Assembly: GCF_014201145.1 (NCBI RefSeq)
Contig: NZ_JACHDP010000001.1
Span: 5,270,001-5,334,000 of the forward strand
Direction of reading: 5' to 3'
Source of the DNA: Micromonospora parathelypteridis
Lineage (GTDB): Bacteria; Actinomycetota; Actinomycetes; Mycobacteriales; Micromonosporaceae
Length of the DNA stretch: 64,000 bases
How positions within the stretch are numbered: position 1 is the stretch's first letter; every line of letters starts with the position of its first letter. The notes below the pieces were generated by a model. That model did no database searches, was not told the origin of the DNA, and was given only the letters and a program-made list of their open reading frames with translations. A program made the translations under genes and the position numbers. Shown here piece after piece: positions 8,405 to 16,789 of the stretch.

Positions 8405-9675
8405 CCGTCGCGACGGCGCGTAACCCCGCATCCGCGCACCCGGAGCCGGCCGGTGTCGACAACCGGGTCGTCGTCGGTGGCACCGCGCTGACCTGGCGTT
8501 CGCTGCCGACGCCGACGCTGCCCGACCCCGCGGCGGTGCTCGCCCACTCCGCCGTGCACGCGCTCACCGCCGCTCGGCAGCACGCCGTGCACGGCACTGA
8601 GCTGCTGCTCAGCACCCCGAGTCGGGTCGACGCGGCGATGCGTACGGAGCTGCTGGAGGCCGGCTTCACCGTTGGCGTCCTGGACGACGACGGGGTGCAC
8701 CTGAGCGTCCCGGCCCGGCCGCGAGCCGCCGAGCCCGGCCGACTCTGGCTGCTGACCTCGGGCTCGACGGGGCGTCCCAAGCGGGTCGGGCACACCCTCG
8801 ACACGCTGACCACCGTGCGGGCCGAGCAGCCCGATCGGACCTGGCTCTGCCCGTACGCCCCCGGCACGTACGCCTGGTGGCAGGTGGTCACCCTGTCGCT
8901 GACCCAGCCCGGCCAGCACCTGGTGGTGGTCGAGCCGGACGAGCTGGACGACTGGCCCACGGTCGCGGCCGCGCACGGGGTCGACGCCGCGTCCGGCACC
9001 CCGACCTTCTGGCGCCGCACCCTCTACCGGGATGCCGCCGCGCTGGCCAAGGTGCCGTTGCGCCAGATCACCCTGGGCGGGGAGCCGGTGGACCAGGCGA
9101 TCCTGGACCAGCTGCGGGAGGTCTTCCCCACGGCCCGGATCTCCTGGATCTACGCCTCCTCCGAGGTGGGGGCGTCCATTGTGGTGCACGACGGGCGGGC
9201 CGGTTTCCCGGTCGACTGGCTGGACCGGGAAATACCTGGTCGGCCGACGCTCTCCGTACGCGACGACGAGCTGGTGATCACCTCCCCGTACCACGGCGCC
9301 GGGTTGGCCGGCCCGATCCGCACCGGGGACCGGGTCCAGGTGCTCGACGACCGGGTGCTGATCACCGGCCGACTGGACTCCGACGAGATCAACGTCGGCG
9401 GCAGCAAGGTCTCCGCCGGCGTGGTCCGCGGCGTGCTGACCGGGCATCCGGCGGTGGCCTGGGCCCGCGTGACCGGCCGACGCGCCCCGGTGCTCGGCCG
9501 GATGGTGGTCGCCGAGGTGGTCCTCACCCCCGCCGGTCCCGCCGACACCAGCGTGCCCGACGAGGGCGCGCTGGTCCGCTGGTGTGCCGACCAGCTTCCC
9601 GAGCACGCGGTGCCACGCCGGATCCGCGTACTGACCGAGATTCCCGTCAAGGAGACCCTGAAGAGCGATGTCTGA
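8401..9675 (+). CDS. AMP-dependent ligase (acyl-ACP or acyl-CoA synthetase-like)
   Basis: A 424-residue member of the ANL adenylating superfamily, on the short side for the group. The phosphate-binding loop is TSGSTGRPKRVGH (about 119-131). IYASSEVGASI lies in the middle, and RTGDRVQVLDDRVLITGRLDSDEI marks the hinge to the C-terminal lid, which ends PVKETLKSDV with the usual catalytic-lysine neighbourhood. It should activate a carboxylic acid with ATP and load it on the thiol of the ACP encoded just upstream, as the genes overlap at GTGA (8401-8404). The protein ends 8 bp inside the next gene. The acid cannot be told from sequence. Confidence 0.87.
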   Translation: MTVATARNPASAHPEPAGVDNRVVVGGTALTWRSLPTPTLPDPAAVLAHSAVHALTAARQHAVHGTELLLSTPSRVDAAMRTELLEAGFTVGVLDDDGVHLSVPARPRAAEPGRLWLLTSGSTGRPKRVGHTLDTLTTVRAEQPDRTWLCPYAPGTYAWWQVVTLSLTQPGQHLVVVEPDELDDWPTVAAAHGVDAASGTPTFWRRTLYRDAAALAKVPLRQITLGGEPVDQAILDQLREVFPTARISWIYASSEVGASIVVHDGRAGFPVDWLDREIPGRPTLSVRDDELVITSPYHGAGLAGPIRTGDRVQVLDDRVLITGRLDSDEINVGGSKVSAGVVRGVLTGHPAVAWARVTGRRAPVLGRMVVAEVVLTPAGPADTSVPDEGALVRWCADQLPEHAVPRRIRVLTEIPVKETLKSDV

Positions 9676-10423
9676 CCCCGCCGACACCCAGCTCGTTCCG
9701 CCCAGCTCCGTGGTCCTCGTCTCCGGCGGCTCCCGGGGGCTGGGCCTGACCATCGTCAACGACCTGCTCGACGCGGGCGTACGGGTGGCTCCGTTCGCCC
9801 GTACCGTCACCCCGGAGCTGGAGAAGCTCGCCGCCGAGCACCCGGACCGGGTGCACGTCGGGTCGGTGGACGTCACCGACCTGCGCGCCGCGCAGAGCTT
9901 CGTCCGGGAGGTGGAGCAGCACCTCGGCCCGATCGACGGCATCGTCAACAACGCCGCCATGGGGCAGGACTCCCTGCACGCGCACACCGCCACCGACGAC
10001 ATCGCCCGGATCATCGAGACCAACCTGACCGCCCCGCTGCAGCTGACCCGGCTGGTGATCCGCCGGATGCTCGCCAAGGGGCTGCGCGGGCGGATCGTCA
10101 ACATCACCTCGATCTGCGGGCAGCGCGGTTTCCCGGGCCTGGTCGCGTACTCGGCCACCAAGGGCGGCATGGACGCCGCCACGCGTTCGCTCGCCCGGGA
10201 GTTGGGCGGCCGGATGCTGGTCAACTCGGTCGCGCCCGGCTTCTTCGCCTCGGAGATGTCCGCCGTGCTCGGCCCCACCCAGCTCGACCAGATCGTGCGC
10301 CGCACCCCGACCGGTCATCTGACCGAGCCGGCGGAGGTCGCGCCGGTGGTGCGGATGCTGCTGCTTCAGCACACCAACATCAACGGCCAGGTCATCGTGG
10401 TGGACGGTGCCGCCTCCATCTGA
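9668..10423 (+). CDS. SDR reductase, FabG-like
   Basis: A 251-residue classical short-chain dehydrogenase. The cofactor motif GGSRGLG is at 20-26, NNAA at 94-97, and the catalytic set is Ser148, Tyr161 and Lys165 (YSATKGG). It most resembles 3-oxoacyl-ACP reductases. Given that the two preceding genes encode a carrier protein and its loading enzyme, I infer that it reduces a carrier-bound 3-oxo group (or, less likely, a sugar ketone). The start overlaps the ligase by 8 bp, and its end overlaps the next gene by 17 bp, so the whole cassette is translationally linked. Confidence 0.88.
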   Translation: MSDPADTQLVPPSSVVLVSGGSRGLGLTIVNDLLDAGVRVAPFARTVTPELEKLAAEHPDRVHVGSVDVTDLRAAQSFVREVEQHLGPIDGIVNNAAMGQDSLHAHTATDDIARIIETNLTAPLQLTRLVIRRMLAKGLRGRIVNITSICGQRGFPGLVAYSATKGGMDAATRSLARELGGRMLVNSVAPGFFASEMSAVLGPTQLDQIVRRTPTGHLTEPAEVAPVVRMLLLQHTNINGQVIVVDGAASI

Positions 10424-10874
10424 CCTGGACCGGCTGGTCCGGCCCCGTCCGGTGCCGGGGCTGCTCGCCGTCGCCGAACGGCACCTGCGTATCGGCGCCC
10501 CCGCCGACCTGACCGACGCGATGACCCGCAGTCACCTCGACGACGGGCGCTGCGTCGGCTGGTACGGCCCGCGGACGCCGGGGTGGCGGGTGGCCGTCGA
10601 CGCCGAACGCGCGGATGCCCCGGTGCCCCCGGCGTTGGCCCGTCGGTTCGGGGTGGAGGACTTCTGGGCGCGGTGGACCCGTGCGGAGTGCTGTTGCAAG
10701 CTGGCCGACGTCCCGGTGGCGGCATGGTGGCGTCGCCACGGTTTGAGTACGCCGGCCGACGGGTCGGCCGTCTGGCGCACCCTCTGGCTGGCCGACCTGG
10801 TGGTCACCGTCGGCTTCGTCCCGGCACCGGGCACCGTGCCGATGGCGCGGCTGAGTCACCAGGTGGCTGGGTAG
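10407..10874 (+). CDS. Small phosphopantetheinyl-transferase-like protein
   Basis: A 155-residue protein whose two short motifs match those of Sfp-type 4'-phosphopantetheinyl transferases: VAVDAE (62-67, compare the metal-binding V-G-I-D-x-E) and WTRAECCCK (90-98, compare W-T-x-K-E-A-x-x-K). Asp65, Glu67, Glu94 and Lys98 would be the metal and pantetheine ligands; the usual Lys before the Glu is Ala here. It is shorter than most Sfp-type enzymes and has an odd Cys triplet. The GTG start at 10407 overlaps the reductase gene by 17 bp. As the fourth gene of an ACP cassette it would be well placed to modify Ser39 of that ACP. The assignment is a motif-level inference. Confidence 0.6.
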   Translation: MPPPSDLDRLVRPRPVPGLLAVAERHLRIGAPADLTDAMTRSHLDDGRCVGWYGPRTPGWRVAVDAERADAPVPPALARRFGVEDFWARWTRAECCCKLADVPVAAWWRRHGLSTPADGSAVWRTLWLADLVVTVGFVPAPGTVPMARLSHQVAG

Positions 10875-10913
10875 CACGACCTCTGACGAGCTCGGGTGGC
10901 CTGTCCAGTAGGT

Positions 10914-11066
10914 GCCTGTAGAGCTGCCCCCGATATGGGGCAGCCCTCGCGGTCGAACGTCCGCCCCGAACGTCCGACCGCGAGGGCTGCCCGGAACGTC
11001 CGCCCCGAACCCGTGCGCTCAGCGGTAGCGGGCTGCCCGCCCCATGTGCGGGGCAGCTCTACAGGC
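10914..11066. repeat. Nested inverted repeats with an internal direct repeat
   Basis: Outer arms of 17 bp pair perfectly (10914-10930 with 11050-11066). Inside them, 18-bp perfect arms (10938-10955 with 10975-10992) enclose a 19-nt loop. A 17-bp direct repeat, GAACGTCCGCCCCGAAC, occurs at 10955-10971 and 10994-11010. The block fills the gap between the convergent acyl carrier cassette and pseI, so it can act as a bidirectional terminator, but it is far more elaborate than that job needs. No coding sequence is seen here. Confidence 0.85.
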
Positions 11067-11148
11067 GCTGGCCCACCCGACTTGCCCTACCGGGCTGGCT
11101 GGGGCGGGCCGATCGTGCCCGCTCGGCCAGCGCAGCCCGGGCTGCCGG

Positions 11149-12201
11149 TCAGATCAGGTCCCAGCTGAGGGGGGTCCCGCGCGGGACGTCGGTGGCGAAG
11201 GTGCGGCCCAGCACCCGGTCGATCTCCACGGGCGGCAGGCCGCCGGCGGGCCGGATCGACCGCACGTTCTGCGCTGTCACCGGGTCACCGGCGCGGACGT
11301 CCTCGACCACGAAGAGGGAACGGCGGAACCGCAGCCCCTCCTGCTCGGCCGGGGTCGGGCCGATCGCGGTGCCACCGAGCGCCGCGTACGCGCGACCGGA
11401 CTCGGCGACCAGGGCCGCGAGCTCGGCCGGGTTCAGGGAGAAGTCCGAGTCGACACCGCCGTCGGCCCGGTCCAGGGTGACGTGCTTCTCGATGAAGCAG
11501 GCGCCGAGCGCCACCGAGGCGACCGCCACCCCGATGCCGGGCGTGTGGTCGGAGAGCCCGACCGGCACGTCGAACGCGCCGGCCAGCACCGGAAGCCGGC
11601 GCAGGTTGCTGTCGGCCGGCGGAGCCGGGTAGGACGCGGTGCAGGCCAGCAGGACGATGCCCGCCGCGCCTCCGTCACGGGCGGTGCGCACCGCGGCGTC
11701 GATCTCGGCGACCGTCGCCATCCCCGTGGAGATCACCATCGGCTTGCCGGTGCTGGCCACGAGCCGGATCAGCGGCAGGTCGACCAGCTCCGAAGAGGCG
11801 ATCTTGTACGCGGGCGCGTCCAGCGACTCCAGCAGCTCCACGGCGGTGGCGTCGAACGGCGACGAGAAGACGGTCAGGCCACGTTCGCGGGCCCGCTCGA
11901 AGATCGGGGCGTGCCACTCGTACGGGGTGTGCGCGCGCTCGTAGAGGCGGTACAGGTTCTCCCCGCCCCACAGCTCGTGCCCGCTGGAGATCCGGAACGC
12001 CGGGGTGTCGACGTCGATCGTGATGGTGTCCGGCCGGTACGTCTGGAGCTTCAGCGCGTGCGCACCGCTCTCGGCCACCGCGTCGACGATGGCCAGCGCC
12101 CGGTTCAGATCGCCGTTGTGGTTGCCGGACATCTCGGCGACCACGAACGGTCGCTCCCCGGCACCGACCACGTGCGGTCCGATCTTGATTGTCGCCGTCA
12201 T
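11149..12201 (-). CDS. pseI: Pseudaminic acid synthase PseI
   Basis: A 350-residue NeuB-family synthase that condenses a 6-deoxy diacetamido sugar with phosphoenolpyruvate to form the nonulosonic acid. It has the NeuB signature start FVVAEMSGNHNGDLNRA, LKLQTYRPDTITID, the metal and substrate segment TVFSSPFDATAVELL, YKIASSELVDLPLI, VGLSDHTPGI and ACFIEKHVTLDR, and a C-terminal antifreeze-like SAF domain from about residue 285 (RSLFVVEDVRAGDPVTAQNV). Start ATG 12201. It lies alone on the minus strand between the nested repeat and a glycosyltransferase gene, 7 kb from pseB/pseC. PseI versus LegI or NeuB is decided mainly by the accompanying pseB, pseC and pseH. Confidence 0.92.
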   Translation of the reverse strand: MTATIKIGPHVVGAGERPFVVAEMSGNHNGDLNRALAIVDAVAESGAHALKLQTYRPDTITIDVDTPAFRISSGHELWGGENLYRLYERAHTPYEWHAPIFERARERGLTVFSSPFDATAVELLESLDAPAYKIASSELVDLPLIRLVASTGKPMVISTGMATVAEIDAAVRTARDGGAAGIVLLACTASYPAPPADSNLRRLPVLAGAFDVPVGLSDHTPGIGVAVASVALGACFIEKHVTLDRADGGVDSDFSLNPAELAALVAESGRAYAALGGTAIGPTPAEQEGLRFRRSLFVVEDVRAGDPVTAQNVRSIRPAGGLPPVEIDRVLGRTFATDVPRGTPLSWDLI

Positions 12202-12334
12202 TCCGACCTCTGCTCAGGTACGCCCGCACCGGGGTGCGGTGGTGCTGTCGTCGTCCACCCGGCGGGCGGACGACCTGGAAAACCAGGGCGCCGGGAGCCG
12301 ACCCGGCTCCCGGCGTGGTGTGCGGTGGGGGCGG

Positions 12335-13501
12335 TCACTGCAGGCGGCCCCCGGCCAGCGCGTCGCGCCGCTCGGTCGTGGCGAGCCCGTCGTCCCGCAT
12401 CGTCGCGGCGCCCGCCCCTCGGCCCGGGTCCTCGTCGGCGTTGACCGGGGCGGTGCCGGCGCCAACCGCTGGGCCGCTCCGACGGAGCCGACCAGCGACC
12501 CGGTGCGCCTGGCGCAACGCCGAGTACGCCAGCCAGTCACCGCGCCCGACGAGGCGGTGCTTGAGCCCGGTCACGCCCGAGGGCAGCGGGTAGCCGCCGG
12601 TGGGCAGGTACCGACGGTAGTGCTCGGCGGCCCGGTGGAAGAAGTCCCGCCGCAGGTGCGGGTGCAGCCGGTCGTCGTTGCCGACGACCACCAGGTAGTG
12701 GCTGATCATCAGCTGGAACAGCTCGGCCTGCAACCCCTCGTCCGGGTGCTTGCGCTCGACCCAGTCCAACAGCCGCTCGTACTGGTCGAACGCGTCGAAG
12801 TGCCGGCCGCTGCGGGTGGAGGTGATCGCGCCCTGCCGACCCTGCCGGTACAGGTAGCAGACCCGGTCCAGCACGGAGATCTTCTCCGCACCGATCAGCA
12901 GCGGATGGCTGAACGGGATGTCCTCGTACCAGCCGGGGAAGAAGCACAGCTCCAGTTCGTCCAGGAAGTCCCGGCGGACCACCTTGTTCCAGGCGGTGTG
13001 CTGTACCCGCAGTAGCTGCGGTTGGTCGTCCAGGCGGGTCACGGCGGGAATTCCGCGCAGCAGGTGACTGCTGGCGTCGACCTCCCGCCGGCCGTCCTCG
13101 TGCACCCGCAGGTGGTCCAGCATCAGCACGTCGGGCTGGTGCTGGCGCAGCCGGTCCAGCACCGCGGGGATCGTGCCCGGCGGCAACCAGTCGTCGCTGT
13201 CGATGAACCAGACGTACCGGCCGGTGGCCACGTCGAGCCCGGCGTTGCGGGCCAGCCCCAGGCCCACGTTGCTGCTCAGGTGCACGACGCGCACACCGTC
13301 ACGGCCGGCGGCGTACGAGCGGAGCATGTCCCCGCAGCCGTCCGGGGAGGCGTCGTCGACGGCGATCAACTCAACCGGTTCCGACTCGCCCACCGGGACG
13401 TCGGCCCGGATCGACTCGAGGCACTGGTACAGGTACGCCTCGACGCCGTACACGGGCACGACGATGCTCAGCAGCGGTGCGTGCGTCGGCTCATTGACCA
13501 C
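12335..13501 (-). CDS. Family 2 glycosyltransferase
   Basis: A GT-A glycosyltransferase of about 388 residues. The N-terminal domain begins LLSIVVPVYGVEAYLYQCLES and carries VELIAVDDASPDGCGD and the metal-binding WFIDSDDWLPPGT. The later HTAWNKVVRRDFL and WYEDIPFSHPL are typical of capsule and teichoic-acid GT2 enzymes. I take GTG 13501 as the start because AAAGGTGG sits 5 nt upstream; an in-frame ATG at 13546 would add 15 unlikely residues. The last ~45 residues are low-complexity and rich in Gly, Ala and Arg. It lies beside pseI and probably adds a sugar to the nonulosonic-acid glycan. Confidence 0.85.
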   Translation of the reverse strand: MVNEPTHAPLLSIVVPVYGVEAYLYQCLESIRADVPVGESEPVELIAVDDASPDGCGDMLRSYAAGRDGVRVVHLSSNVGLGLARNAGLDVATGRYVWFIDSDDWLPPGTIPAVLDRLRQHQPDVLMLDHLRVHEDGRREVDASSHLLRGIPAVTRLDDQPQLLRVQHTAWNKVVRRDFLDELELCFFPGWYEDIPFSHPLLIGAEKISVLDRVCYLYRQGRQGAITSTRSGRHFDAFDQYERLLDWVERKHPDEGLQAELFQLMISHYLVVVGNDDRLHPHLRRDFFHRAAEHYRRYLPTGGYPLPSGVTGLKHRLVGRGDWLAYSALRQAHRVAGRLRRSGPAVGAGTAPVNADEDPGRGAGAATMRDDGLATTERRDALAGGRLQ

Positions 13502-13812
13502 GCCCGCCACCTTTGACGACCCGGGTGGCCGGCCCCGGAACCTCACGTGGCCGCTGATGGTGAAGTCTCTGAACTCCCGCCCAGCAGAAGGTTAACGCCG
13601 TTCGCCGGGCGGTTCTCGGACCCGGGAGACGGTGGCCTGCCCGTCCGGCAATCGGCCGGTGGGACGCGTCCGGTTCACCCGGGAGTGACCCGGTAGGGTG
13701 CCCCGGGTGCGGCCCTGCCGGGCCGTCGCGGGCGTCGCCGTCGCGCCGTCCGTCGCCGCGCCGAGGAGGATACGGACGTGCTGGTGACCCTGCCGAGCTT
13801 CGGAGGCCCGGC
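13502..13812. promoter_or_regulatory. Divergent intergenic region
   Basis: A 311-bp gap between the leftward glycosyltransferase and the rightward acyltransferase, so it should hold both promoters. A GTTAACGCC element at 13591-13599 lies about 90 nt before the glycosyltransferase start and recalls the TTAA sites before other surface genes here. GGAGG at 13802-13806 is the ribosome site for the acyltransferase. No gene is seen. Confidence 0.4.
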
Positions 13813-15060
13813 ATGACGAGCGCCGCAGCGGTGTCAACGGCCCGGCCCGCCCCCGCACCAGCCCGCCTGCCCTCGCTGACCGGGCTGCGGTGGATCGCCG
13901 CGTTGCTGGTCTTCGGCTTCCACGCGGGCACCATGCGGATCATCGCCGAGCCGGACTACAAGGCCGTGGTCGACGCGCTGTTCACCCTCGGCCTGTCCGG
14001 GGTGCAGTTCTTCTTCATCCTCAGCGGGTTCGTGCTGGTCTGGTCGGCCCGCGCGGGTGACTCCCGGCGCGTCTTCTGGCGGCGTCGGGTTGCCAAGATC
14101 TACCCGAACCATCTGGTGCTGTGGGGGGCGGCGCTGCTGGTCGCCTGGTGGTTCGCCGACCCGATCCTGCCAACGGTCGCGCTGGAGAACCTGCTGCTGT
14201 TGCAGGCCTGGGATCCCCGGCCGGGCTGGTTCTACAGCATCAACACCGTGAGCTGGTCGCTCTCCTGCGAGTTCTTCTTCTACCTGTGTCTGCCGCTGGC
14301 GTTGCCGCTGCTGCGTCGGGCCCGGCCGAAGCTGCTCTGGGTGCTGATCGTCGCGCTGCCGCTGCTGATCCTCGCGCTCTGGCCGGCCCAGCAGTTGGTG
14401 CCGGAGGTGAGCCGGTGGTGGTTCACCCAGATCTTCCCGCCCGTACGGTCGCTGGAGTTCTGGTTGGGCGCGGTGGCGGCCGAGCTGATGCGCCGTGGCC
14501 TCTGGCGTGGTCCGGGGCTGACGGCGGCCAGCCTCATCTTCGTGGGCACGTGGGTGGCCGCCGCGGAGTGGATCCGTGCCGAGCTGTGGACCACTCTGCT
14601 CGCGGTCGCGTACCTGCTGGTGATCGCCGCCGCCGCGGACGCCGACGTGCGGGGTAAGCGCTCGCCGTGGCGGTCCCGGCCGTTGGTCTGGCTCGGTGAG
14701 GTGTCCTTCGCCTTCTACCTGGTCCACGTGCTGGTGATGACGAGCGTGCTGCGCCTCAGCGGTGACTGGGGGACCGGCTTCGAGGGCTGGCGCGGCCCGG
14801 CCGCGGTGCTCGGTTTCCTGCTGGTGAACCTGGTCCTCGCCGGGTTGCTGCACCGCTTCGTCGAGACCCCGCTGATGCGCCGACTCGCGCCGCGTCGTCC
14901 GGCCCGGCCGCCCGTCCCCGAGCAACGCGCGCCCGGAAACCAGGCCGCCGGCGACGACGTCCACCAGACCGAGGGCGTCGGGACGCGAGCCGAGGCCGGC
15001 GACGCCGCCGGCGGGGCCGACCAGGCCGACAGCCGATCAACGTACGTCGACTCGCGCTGA
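13813..15060 (+). CDS. Acyltransferase-3 family membrane protein (OafA-like)
   Basis: A 415-residue integral membrane O-acyltransferase. The N-terminal LPSLTGLRWIAALLVFGFHAG carries the family's conserved catalytic His in the first membrane segment (FGFHAG). QFFFILSGFVLVWSARAG and the basic RRRVAKIYPNHLVL loop follow, then about nine to ten membrane segments to residue 350. The C-terminal 60 residues are hydrophilic and low-complexity. The start follows GGAGG by 6 nt. Such proteins move acyl groups onto surface sugars. Its nearness to the ACP/ligase/reductase cassette makes it a candidate user of that acyl group, though AT3 enzymes normally draw on acyl-CoA. Confidence 0.88.
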   Translation: MTSAAAVSTARPAPAPARLPSLTGLRWIAALLVFGFHAGTMRIIAEPDYKAVVDALFTLGLSGVQFFFILSGFVLVWSARAGDSRRVFWRRRVAKIYPNHLVLWGAALLVAWWFADPILPTVALENLLLLQAWDPRPGWFYSINTVSWSLSCEFFFYLCLPLALPLLRRARPKLLWVLIVALPLLILALWPAQQLVPEVSRWWFTQIFPPVRSLEFWLGAVAAELMRRGLWRGPGLTAASLIFVGTWVAAAEWIRAELWTTLLAVAYLLVIAAAADADVRGKRSPWRSRPLVWLGEVSFAFYLVHVLVMTSVLRLSGDWGTGFEGWRGPAAVLGFLLVNLVLAGLLHRFVETPLMRRLAPRRPARPPVPEQRAPGNQAAGDDVHQTEGVGTRAEAGDAAGGADQADSRSTYVDSR

Positions 15061-15140
15061 CACCGTCCACCCTGGTCAGCAGGGTCGGCGCGGCGTGCGC
15101 CGACACGCCCGTGGCCGGTGCGCCCGGGTCGGCGCGGCGG

Positions 15141-15146
15141 TAGCGT
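15141..15146 (+). promoter_or_regulatory. Probable -10 element of a leaderless promoter
   Basis: TAGCGT lies 6 nt before GTG 15153 with no ribosome binding site, the layout of leaderless actinomycete transcripts. This also supports the reality and start of the small exported protein. Confidence 0.45.
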
Positions 15147-15152
15147 GGGGAC

Positions 15153-15611
15153 GTGCTTCCCGTCGCGCTCACCTGTCCGCTGTGGTGGGTGGCGCGCTGG
15201 GCAACGCGGGTGCTGACCAGCCTCGCCGTGCTGGCGGCCCTGGCGCTTGGCGCGGGCCCGGCCTCGGCCGCTGTGCCCAGCCCGAGCGCCGTGCCAACCT
15301 CGAGCGCCGTGTCAGCACCGAGCGCCCTGTCAGCACCGAGCGCCGTGCCGTCGTCGTTCGTGCCCGGGTCGCTGGTGGCGTCCTGCCGGCCGGCCTCGCC
15401 AGAGGGTGCCGTGCACCCGGCCCAGGCGGTCCGCGTGGGGGTCGTCGAGGAGTCCTCCCCGGCAGGGTCGGTCGGCTCGAAGCCGGCGCCGCCCGCAGGC
15501 GTGGGCGCCGCCGCGACCGACGTGCTGCCGGTGTGCGCGGCCGGGGCCGACCGGCTGCCTCTCGTCGACGGTCCGCGCGGCTGGGCTCCCCGGGGCCCAC
15601 CCGGGCGCTGA
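15153..15611 (+). CDS. Small low-complexity exported protein
   Basis: A 152-residue protein of unknown function. Residues 15-40 form a probable signal sequence (TRVLTSLAVLAALALGAGPASAA), with likely cleavage near ASA-AVP. The next part repeats Ser-Ala-Val/Leu-Pro/Ser units encoded by an imperfect tandem repeat of about 18 bp (roughly 15280-15350), and the rest is rich in Ala, Pro and Gly with two Cys. I recognise no domain. The GTG start is supported by a -10 element 6 nt before it. It precedes another membrane-anchored protein gene. Confidence 0.5.
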   Translation: MLPVALTCPLWWVARWATRVLTSLAVLAALALGAGPASAAVPSPSAVPTSSAVSAPSALSAPSAVPSSFVPGSLVASCRPASPEGAVHPAQAVRVGVVEESSPAGSVGSKPAPPAGVGAAATDVLPVCAAGADRLPLVDGPRGWAPRGPPGR

Positions 15612-15744
15612 GTCACCGGGACGCACTGTCCCGTCGCCGCGCCTGTCGACCCACCAGCTCCGCACCCCGCCGATCCGTGGCCCGCCGTGGCCAACCGGCC
15701 GGCGGGGCTCCCCATCGCTTTGCTCTCTCCCCGAGGTGCCGACC

Positions 15745-16515
15745 ATGGAGACCATCGTCTTCTACCAGTTCGTGACCGAGGTGCCGCAGGCCGCTGCCAT
15801 CTGGTCGACCCTGTTCCTGCTGGCAATGGGCGTGCTCGCCGTGCTGGTCGCCCGCCCCGAGCGGGAACGGCCGACGGACGATCCGCTCCCGGCCGCGCCG
15901 ACCGCCCGCGAGGTGGCCGCAGCCGAGGCCATCGACCTGCGCCGGTACGCCGAGGAGGTGACCGTCGCCGCGGCTGGCGCGGCCAGGACGGCACGGCGGC
16001 GACGCGATGCCTGGCTCACCGCTCAGGAGCAGCTGGAGAAGGCCTGGGCGGGGTACGACGAGGCGGACACCGCCGCCCACCGTTTCGCGGGGTCGGCGGC
16101 GCTGCCCACCCCGCACACACCCCGGACCCCCGCCGAGTACGCATCCCGGGAGCGCTACCTGCACCGCGCGGCGACGGCGGCGTACTGGCGAGGCGACCTG
16201 ACCATGGCGCAGCTCGGTGACGTGTTCTCCCACCGGCACGGCTGGGATCCCCGACGGCACCCGGTCGAGCAGGAGGCGCTGCTCAGCCGGACGATCCGGG
16301 ACGCGAGGCTGGCCGACTACCAGGCTGCCGCCACCGAGGAGCGGGCCGCCTGGCGGGACGCGGAACTGGCCGCCGAGTCGGCGCGCACCCTCGCCGAGGA
16401 GGCGTACGCGGCAGCGGCCCGGTTGCGGCCGAGCCGGGCACCCGCCCAACGGGCGGCGAGCAGGGCGTTCCGTCCCGCCCTCGTGACACGGTGGCGCCCC
16501 GCTCGCGCGGGTTGA
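15745..16515 (+). CDS. Membrane-anchored alanine-rich helical protein
   Basis: A 256-residue protein of unknown function. A single hydrophobic segment near residues 19-34 (AIWSTLFLLAMGVLAVLVA) would anchor it, and the rest is a long Ala/Arg/Glu-rich, mainly helical region (AEEVTVAAAGAARTARRRRDAWLTAQEQLEKAW) with coiled-coil character, separated by a short segment ATAAYWRGDLTMAQLGDVFSHRHGWDPRRHP that looks folded. ATG 15745 gives the membrane segment close to the N-terminus; the frame is open far upstream but that part overlaps the previous gene. I see no catalytic motif. Confidence 0.7.
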   Translation: METIVFYQFVTEVPQAAAIWSTLFLLAMGVLAVLVARPERERPTDDPLPAAPTAREVAAAEAIDLRRYAEEVTVAAAGAARTARRRRDAWLTAQEQLEKAWAGYDEADTAAHRFAGSAALPTPHTPRTPAEYASRERYLHRAATAAYWRGDLTMAQLGDVFSHRHGWDPRRHPVEQEALLSRTIRDARLADYQAAATEERAAWRDAELAAESARTLAEEAYAAAARLRPSRAPAQRAASRAFRPALVTRWRPARAG

Positions 16516-16730
16516 GCCCGATCCGTTACGTGAGCCCCGTCACGCCATTCCAAAATCGGGCGTCCGGCGCGATCGGCTCGATCTTTCCCGTGATTCTGGC
16601 CGCATTATCGGCGGCCTGTCCGGTTGTCGCCCACAGGCGTCACCGTAACCGGTTGTCCCATCGAGTCACATCATCGGCAATACGCGCAGAAATTGCCGCA
16701 GCAAATCGGGTTTACGCAGGTGAACCTTGC

Positions 16731-16759
16731 TTGGCAGCGTGCGAACAGGCCAGTAGTGT
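16731..16759 (+). promoter_or_regulatory. Promoter of the riboswitch leader
   Basis: TTGGCA (16731-16736) and TAGTGT (16754-16759) are separated by 17 bp, close to the housekeeping consensus. The predicted transcript would start near 16766, just before the riboswitch. Confidence 0.6.
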
Positions 16760-16789
16760 CGTCCCGTCCGGTGCGGTAACCGATCGCAA

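Noticed and set aside
8392..10305. 637-codon minus-strand open frame
   Set aside because: Antisense to the adenylating ligase and SDR reductase, which carry complete motifs. No ribosome site or family resemblance.
13674..13690. Possible PHO box (GTTCACC-like repeats)
   Set aside because: Only one GTTCACC and a poor second half; spacing does not fit the Streptomyces PHO box.
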